The translations under genes and the position numbers were made by a program. Positions 60,497 through 64,000 of a DNA stretch of 64,000 nt are shown here, piece after piece. The notes below the pieces were generated by a model, which was given only the letters and a program-made list of their open reading frames with translations, did not search any database and had not been told where the DNA came from. The stretch lies in assembly GCA_016710635.1 (NCBI GenBank), contig JADJVL010000010.1, positions 62,001 through 126,000 of the forward strand. The letters are read 5' to 3'. Positions within the stretch are counted from its first letter, which is position 1. The number at the start of each line of letters is the position of its first letter. This DNA is from Holophagaceae bacterium. Its GTDB lineage: Bacteria; Acidobacteriota; Holophagae; Holophagales; Holophagaceae.

Positions 60497-62401
60497 CTAC
60501 TTCAGAAAGACGTAGAGGAGCAGAAGGGCGCCGAGGCCCATGGTCAAGGCGTAGTTCCGCACGCGCCCGGTCTGGAAGAGGGCGGTGAAGTCCCCGGCCA
60601 CCCGCGTCAGGGCGCCCGGCAGGTTCACGCCGATCCCATCGATGAGGATCACGTCCACCAGCTTCCACATCAGGTTGCCGAACCAGCGCACGGGTCGCAG
60701 GAGGTAGGCCTCCACCGCCTCGTCCACGAAGTACTTGTTCAGCAGCACCACGTGCAGCCCCGGCAGCTTGGCCCCGAGGGCCTCGCCCTTCGCCAGGCCG
60801 TCCTTGTACATCCACCAGCCGAAGGCGCCGGAGGCGATGCCGAGGGTGGTGGAGATGCCGGCGAGGAGCCAGGCCGGGCCTTCGTGGTGGCCGGCATGGG
60901 CCCCGTGGGACTGGCCGAAGGTGAGCGCAGGGGCGAGGAAGCCCTCGATGGCGAAGGAGCCGCCGAAGGCCTTGGGAATGCCCCAGAAGCCCGCGAACAC
61001 GGCGCCCACGGCGAGGACCGCCAGGGGCGCGGTCATGGTCCAGGGACTTTCATGGGCGTGCTCGAAGGCGTGGTGGTCCCGGGGCTCGCCCCAGAAGGCG
61101 AGGGCCATGAGGCGCCACATGTAGAAGCTGGTGCAGCAGGCGCCAAGGACGCCGATGGCCCAAAGGGCGGGGTTCTTCAGGTAGGCGAGGTAGAGGATCT
61201 CGTCCTTGCTGAAAAAGCCCGAGAAGGGCGGAAAGCCCATGATGGCGATGGTGGCCAGCAGCATGGTGACGAAGGTGATGGGCAGCTTCGACTTGAGGCC
61301 GCCCATGCGGAAGAGGTCCTGCTCATGGTGCATGGCGTGGATCACGCTGCCGGCGCCGAGGAAGAGGAGGGCCTTGAACCAGGCGTGGGTGAACACGTGG
61401 AAGAAGCCCGCGGCGTAGCCCGCCGAGCCAAGCCCCAGGAACATGTAGCCGAGCTGGGAGACCGTGGAGTAGGCCAGCACCTTCTTGATGTCCCGCTGCA
61501 CGAGGCCGATGGTGGCGGCGAAGAGCGCCGTGGCGCCGCCCACCCACGCGATGACGGTGAGGGTGTGGGGCGTGAGGGAGAACAGGGGCGCCAGCCGGCA
61601 GATGAGGTAGATGCCGGAGGTCACCATGGTGGCGGCGTGGATCAGCGCGCTGACGGGGGTCGGGCCCGCCATCGCGTCCGGCAGCCAGAGGTAGAGGGGG
61701 ATCTGGGCGCTCTTGCCCGTGGCGCCCACGAAGAGCATCAGGGTGGCGAAGGTCAGCAGGCCCCAGCCCGCCTCCGGGGAAAGGTGGCCCGCCTGGGTGA
61801 GGATGCCGGACACGGTGAGGGTGCCGAACATGCCGAAGAGGGCCATCATGCCGATGGCCACGCCCAGATCGCCGACGCGGTTGAAGAGGAAGGCCTTGAG
61901 GCCCGCCGCCGGGGCATAGTCCGTCTCGAAGTAGAAGCCGATGAGCAGGTAGGAGCAGAGGCCCACGCCCTCCCAGCCCACGAAGAGGAGCGGCAGGGAG
62001 CTGCCCATGACCAGCATGAGCATGAAGAACACGAAGAGGTTCAGGTAGCAGAAGAACCGCGCGTAGCCCTCGTCCTCGTGCATGTAGCCCACGGAATAGA
62101 GGTGGATCAGCGCGCCGATGCCGGTGATCACCAGCATCATGGTGCCGCTCAGGGGGTCCACCACCAGGCCGAAGGGGACGCTCAGCCCGCCGGTGGCCAT
62201 CCACTCGTAGTAGGTGGCCTCGAGGCGGTGACCCGCCGCGCCCTGCATGGCGAAGAACGCGACGAGGGACAGGATGAAGGAAAGGGCGACGGTGCCCACG
62301 GCCACGGCGGAAACGACGCCCTTCCCGGCGCGCTTGCCGAAAAAGCCGTTGAAGGCCGAGCCCAGCAGGGGCAGGACGGGGATGAGCCAGAGCGGGGTCA
62401 T
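60497..62401 (-). CDS. nuoL: NADH-quinone oxidoreductase subunit L
   Basis: This 634-residue subunit is the distal antiporter-like Complex I protein with the lateral helix. Motifs are FGLVVDPLSGTMMLVITGIGALIHLYSVGYMHEDEGYARFFCYLNLF, GKSAQIPLYLWLPDAMAGPTPVSALIHAATMVTSGIYLI, and HAWFKALLFLGAGSVIHAMHHEQDLFRMGGL. ATG 62401 (MTPLWLIPVLPLLGSAFNGFFG) overlaps the stop of the inserted membrane gene by 4 bases. The assignment is certain. Confidence 0.97.
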   Translation of the reverse strand: MTPLWLIPVLPLLGSAFNGFFGKRAGKGVVSAVAVGTVALSFILSLVAFFAMQGAAGHRLEATYYEWMATGGLSVPFGLVVDPLSGTMMLVITGIGALIHLYSVGYMHEDEGYARFFCYLNLFVFFMLMLVMGSSLPLLFVGWEGVGLCSYLLIGFYFETDYAPAAGLKAFLFNRVGDLGVAIGMMALFGMFGTLTVSGILTQAGHLSPEAGWGLLTFATLMLFVGATGKSAQIPLYLWLPDAMAGPTPVSALIHAATMVTSGIYLICRLAPLFSLTPHTLTVIAWVGGATALFAATIGLVQRDIKKVLAYSTVSQLGYMFLGLGSAGYAAGFFHVFTHAWFKALLFLGAGSVIHAMHHEQDLFRMGGLKSKLPITFVTMLLATIAIMGFPPFSGFFSKDEILYLAYLKNPALWAIGVLGACCTSFYMWRLMALAFWGEPRDHHAFEHAHESPWTMTAPLAVLAVGAVFAGFWGIPKAFGGSFAIEGFLAPALTFGQSHGAHAGHHEGPAWLLAGISTTLGIASGAFGWWMYKDGLAKGEALGAKLPGLHVVLLNKYFVDEAVEAYLLRPVRWFGNLMWKLVDVILIDGIGVNLPGALTRVAGDFTALFQTGRVRNYALTMGLGALLLLYVFLK

Positions 62402-62913
62402 GCGGTCTTCCTCTTCTTGAATCGCTCCATCACTGCCCTCGCGAAGAAGCCGGCGGAGATGACCATGCAGAGAGTTCCCAATATCTCGAAACTGAGCCTG
62501 ATTTGCCGGTCCATCCCGGGTTCTGCTATGAGCAAGTAGCCGCAGAATGCGGCCCCTGCCAGGCACAAGGCTCCAATTTCAATCCAGGAAGGGTCGCTTG
62601 CCCTTCCCCAGAGGACACGGTCCTTGAAAGACAGGAAACGATTGCTGAACTGAAGGATCGCCATGTACCCCCAAAAGATGGCGTCCGTACCGCTTCCGAA
62701 GCCCTGCGGACCGAGAAAGCGCGACCCTTCCGGGGTACCGAAGATCCATTGGGCGAGGTGATACAGCGCTCTGATAGCGAAGGCCCAACCCAACAACAGA
62801 TTTACCGGCATCGTCGGCAACGATTTACGCCATTTGCCGAGAAGGACCATGAGCAGGACTGCACCAATAAAACCGATCAATAGGCGACTGATGAGGGCGT
62901 CAGTAATCATCAT
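62398..62913 (-). CDS. Unknown membrane protein inserted between nuoK and nuoL
   Basis: This 171-residue protein has helices near 7-25 (LLIGFIGAVLLMVLLG), 37-58 (VNLLLGWAFAIRALYHLAQW), 78-95, 112-130 (IGALCLAGAAFCGYLLIAE) and 140-160, with a basic C-terminus (MERFKKRKTA). I recognise no family. It sits four bases after nuoK and overlaps nuoL (ATGA), where known nuo operons have no gene. Its DNA is visibly less GC-rich than the neighbours, with rarer third-position A/T codons, pointing to later acquisition. Confidence 0.75.
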   Translation of the reverse strand: MMITDALISRLLIGFIGAVLLMVLLGKWRKSLPTMPVNLLLGWAFAIRALYHLAQWIFGTPEGSRFLGPQGFGSGTDAIFWGYMAILQFSNRFLSFKDRVLWGRASDPSWIEIGALCLAGAAFCGYLLIAEPGMDRQIRLSFEILGTLCMVISAGFFARAVMERFKKRKTA

Positions 62914-62917
62914 TCCC

Positions 62918-63238
62918 TCACTGCTTCAACAAGTCGGCGCGGTCGGCGTCGGTGGTCTGGCGGTGGCGGTGGAAGGCGATGACGAGGGCCAGGCCCACCG
63001 CCGCTTCGCAGGCCGCAACGCCGATGATGAAGAGGTAGAAGATCGTGCCCTGGACATCGTTGCCCCGGGCGCGGGCGAAGGCGAGCAGGACGATGTTGGC
63101 GGCGTTGAGCATCAGCTCGATGCCCATGAACTGCATGAGCAGGGTGCGGCGCACGAGCACGGTGCAGAGCCCCACCACGAAGAGCAGGAAGCCGACGGCG
63201 AGGTAGCCCTGGAGGTTGCCGGTGACGAGGCCTTCCAT
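62918..63238 (-). CDS. nuoK: NADH-quinone oxidoreductase subunit K
   Basis: This 106-residue, three-helix Complex I subunit has the conserved Glu residues in the helices (MQFMGIELMLNAANIVLLAFAR; VAACEAAVGLALVIAFHRHR). Its start overlaps the nuoJ stop by one base (TGATG). It is a core part of the proton path next to NuoJ and NuoN. Confidence 0.96.
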   Translation of the reverse strand: MEGLVTGNLQGYLAVGFLLFVVGLCTVLVRRTLLMQFMGIELMLNAANIVLLAFARARGNDVQGTIFYLFIIGVAACEAAVGLALVIAFHRHRQTTDADRADLLKQ

Positions 63239-63729
63239 CACAGCTCCTTCTTTGTCAGCGCCACGGCGGCCACCATGGTCGCCAGCAGCAGCAGGCCCAC
63301 CACTTCGAAGGCCAGCAGGTGGGAGCTGAACAATTCCTGGCCCACCTGTTCCAGGGTCATGGCCCGGGCCTGGGTGGCCTGGGCGCCCAGGGCGGCGGCG
63401 GCGGGGCTCTTGAGGGCGAGGCGCAGGGCGCCAAAGCCCAGCACCAGGCAGAGGGCCAGGCCGCCCCAGCGCTGGATGGGCCGCGCCGACTTGGCGGGCT
63501 CCTCCTCGTGGCTGTTGAGCAGCATGATGACGAAGAGCACCAGCACCATGATGGCGCCGCTGTAGACGATGAGCTGGAGGGCCGCCGCCACCGGATTGGA
63601 GAGCATCAGGAAGAGGCCCGCCACGCCGAAGAAGGTGAGCACCATGCAGAGGCCCGCCGTGATGACGTTCTTCTGCAGGATCATGGCCCCGGCGCCGAGA
63701 AGGGTAATGAGGGCGAAGAGGATGAACAT
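63238..63729 (-). CDS. nuoJ: NADH-quinone oxidoreductase subunit J
   Basis: This 163-residue subunit has five predicted helices, including GLCMVLTFFGVAGLFLMLSNPVAAALQLIVYSGAIMVLVLFVIMLL, which contains the pi-bulge helix region of NuoJ. It lies 9 bases after nuoI and overlaps nuoK by one base. It forms part of the membrane arm of Complex I. Confidence 0.95.
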   Translation of the reverse strand: MFILFALITLLGAGAMILQKNVITAGLCMVLTFFGVAGLFLMLSNPVAAALQLIVYSGAIMVLVLFVIMLLNSHEEEPAKSARPIQRWGGLALCLVLGFGALRLALKSPAAAALGAQATQARAMTLEQVGQELFSSHLLAFEVVGLLLLATMVAAVALTKKEL

Positions 63730-63738
63730 GCGCCCTCC

Positions 63739-64000
63739 CTAAAGAGCCACGGGGCCGCGGACCACGGCGGGGAGCAGGTCTTCCCTGATCTCCGCCTTGC
63801 CGTCCGCCGCGGCGTAGGTGTTCATGAGGTCCCACTTGCCGTAGTTCATGCTGAGGCGGTCGTAGGCCGCCAGCTCGTACTCGTTCCGCAGCCAGATGGC
63901 GTCCTTGGGGCAGGCCTCTTCGCACATGCCGCAGTAGATGCAGCGCAGCATGTCGATGCGGAAGACCTTCGGGCGCTTCTCCTCGAAGCCCTGGGTGAAG
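63739..64000 (-). CDS. nuoI: NADH-quinone oxidoreductase subunit I, 5'-truncated
   Basis: The frame is open to the right edge, leaving about 86 residues. The second 4Fe-4S motif CIYCGMCEEACPKDAIWLRNEYELA is present, followed by the usual C-terminal tail. The upstream part of the gene, including the first cluster motif, lies beyond the window. NuoI carries clusters N6a and N6b in the peripheral arm of Complex I. It precedes nuoJ by 9 bases. Confidence 0.93.
   Translation of the reverse strand, partial: FTQGFEEKRPKVFRIDMLRCIYCGMCEEACPKDAIWLRNEYELAAYDRLSMNYGKWDLMNTYAAADGKAEIREDLLPAVVRGPVAL

Noticed and set aside
58862..62539. Very long plus-strand open frame (about 1225 codons) antisense to nuoM and nuoL
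   Set aside because: His/Glu/Gly-rich translation without any domain, opposite clear Complex I genes; compositional shadow.

Overview
This is a high-GC (visibly well over 60% G+C) chromosomal window from a Gram-negative bacterium. Lipid A/LPS-type genes (an LpxH-like phosphatase, a heptose kinase), outer-membrane barrel and lipoprotein signals, ETF:quinone oxidoreductase, a NuoI-N block and a very large multiheme cytochrome c fit a respiring, metal- or mineral-reducing organism. My best guess is a Holophagaceae/Geothrix-like Acidobacteriota. That is an inference from gene content and style, not a database result.

Layout. 1-3461 (-): 3'-truncated secreted PHP-type metallohydrolase with PKD/Ig and lamin-tail domains. 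3617-7213 (-): NtrY-like sensor kinase, rimI, tsaB, then a terminator and rpmB; dprA and topA diverge from rpmB. 10789-14576: small genes (NTF2-like, CBS, GNATs, TMEM175-like) and a ccdA antitoxin with a visible operator next to a decayed ccdB toxin. 14577-15056: intergenic region with a CRP/FNR-type GTGA-N6-TCAC dyad. 15057-20746: operon for a 1160-residue lipoprotein-like cytochrome with up to 34 heme motifs in three tandem ~274-residue repeats, a monoheme cytochrome, an outer-membrane beta-barrel protein and a membrane protein ending in a heme motif. This is the most interesting locus and a candidate porin-cytochrome electron conduit. 20819-30450: membrane protein preceded by an SD-masking hairpin, alpha/beta hydrolase (frameshifted), fadH, YcaQ-like glycosylase, CaCA antiporter (frameshifted), tricorn-like protease, DUF442 phosphatase-like protein.

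30467-47262: holB and tmk, a zinc-ribbon/GYF-like protein, a heptose kinase with a Trm112-like partner, ETF-QO, a QueD-like remnant, signal peptidase, murA, a pair of M16-fold proteins lacking the zinc motif, prs (frameshifted), a methyltransferase with a miniature ANL-like protein, and two adjacent FHA-GGDEF cyclases. 47481-47700: tRNA-Gln(CUG), tRNA-Glu(CUC) and a strong terminator. 47804-57212: carboxypeptidase-regulatory-like protein, LpxH-like phosphatase, DUF4136 lipoprotein, a Ser/Thr kinase-PEGA-TonB fusion, tpx, and an MFS/MacB-permease/MacA export cluster (macA frameshifted). 57330-64000 (-): nuoI-J-K-[unknown membrane gene]-L-M-N of respiratory Complex I, cut at the right edge inside nuoI.

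Two themes recur. Redox and envelope functions dominate: Complex I, ETF-QO and FadH feed the quinone pool, and the cytochrome operon could carry electrons to the outside. In addition, four otherwise normal genes (prs, macA, the CaCA antiporter, the hydrolase) each contain one single-base frameshift, two of them in homopolymer runs. This points to residual indel errors in the assembly at least as much as to biology.
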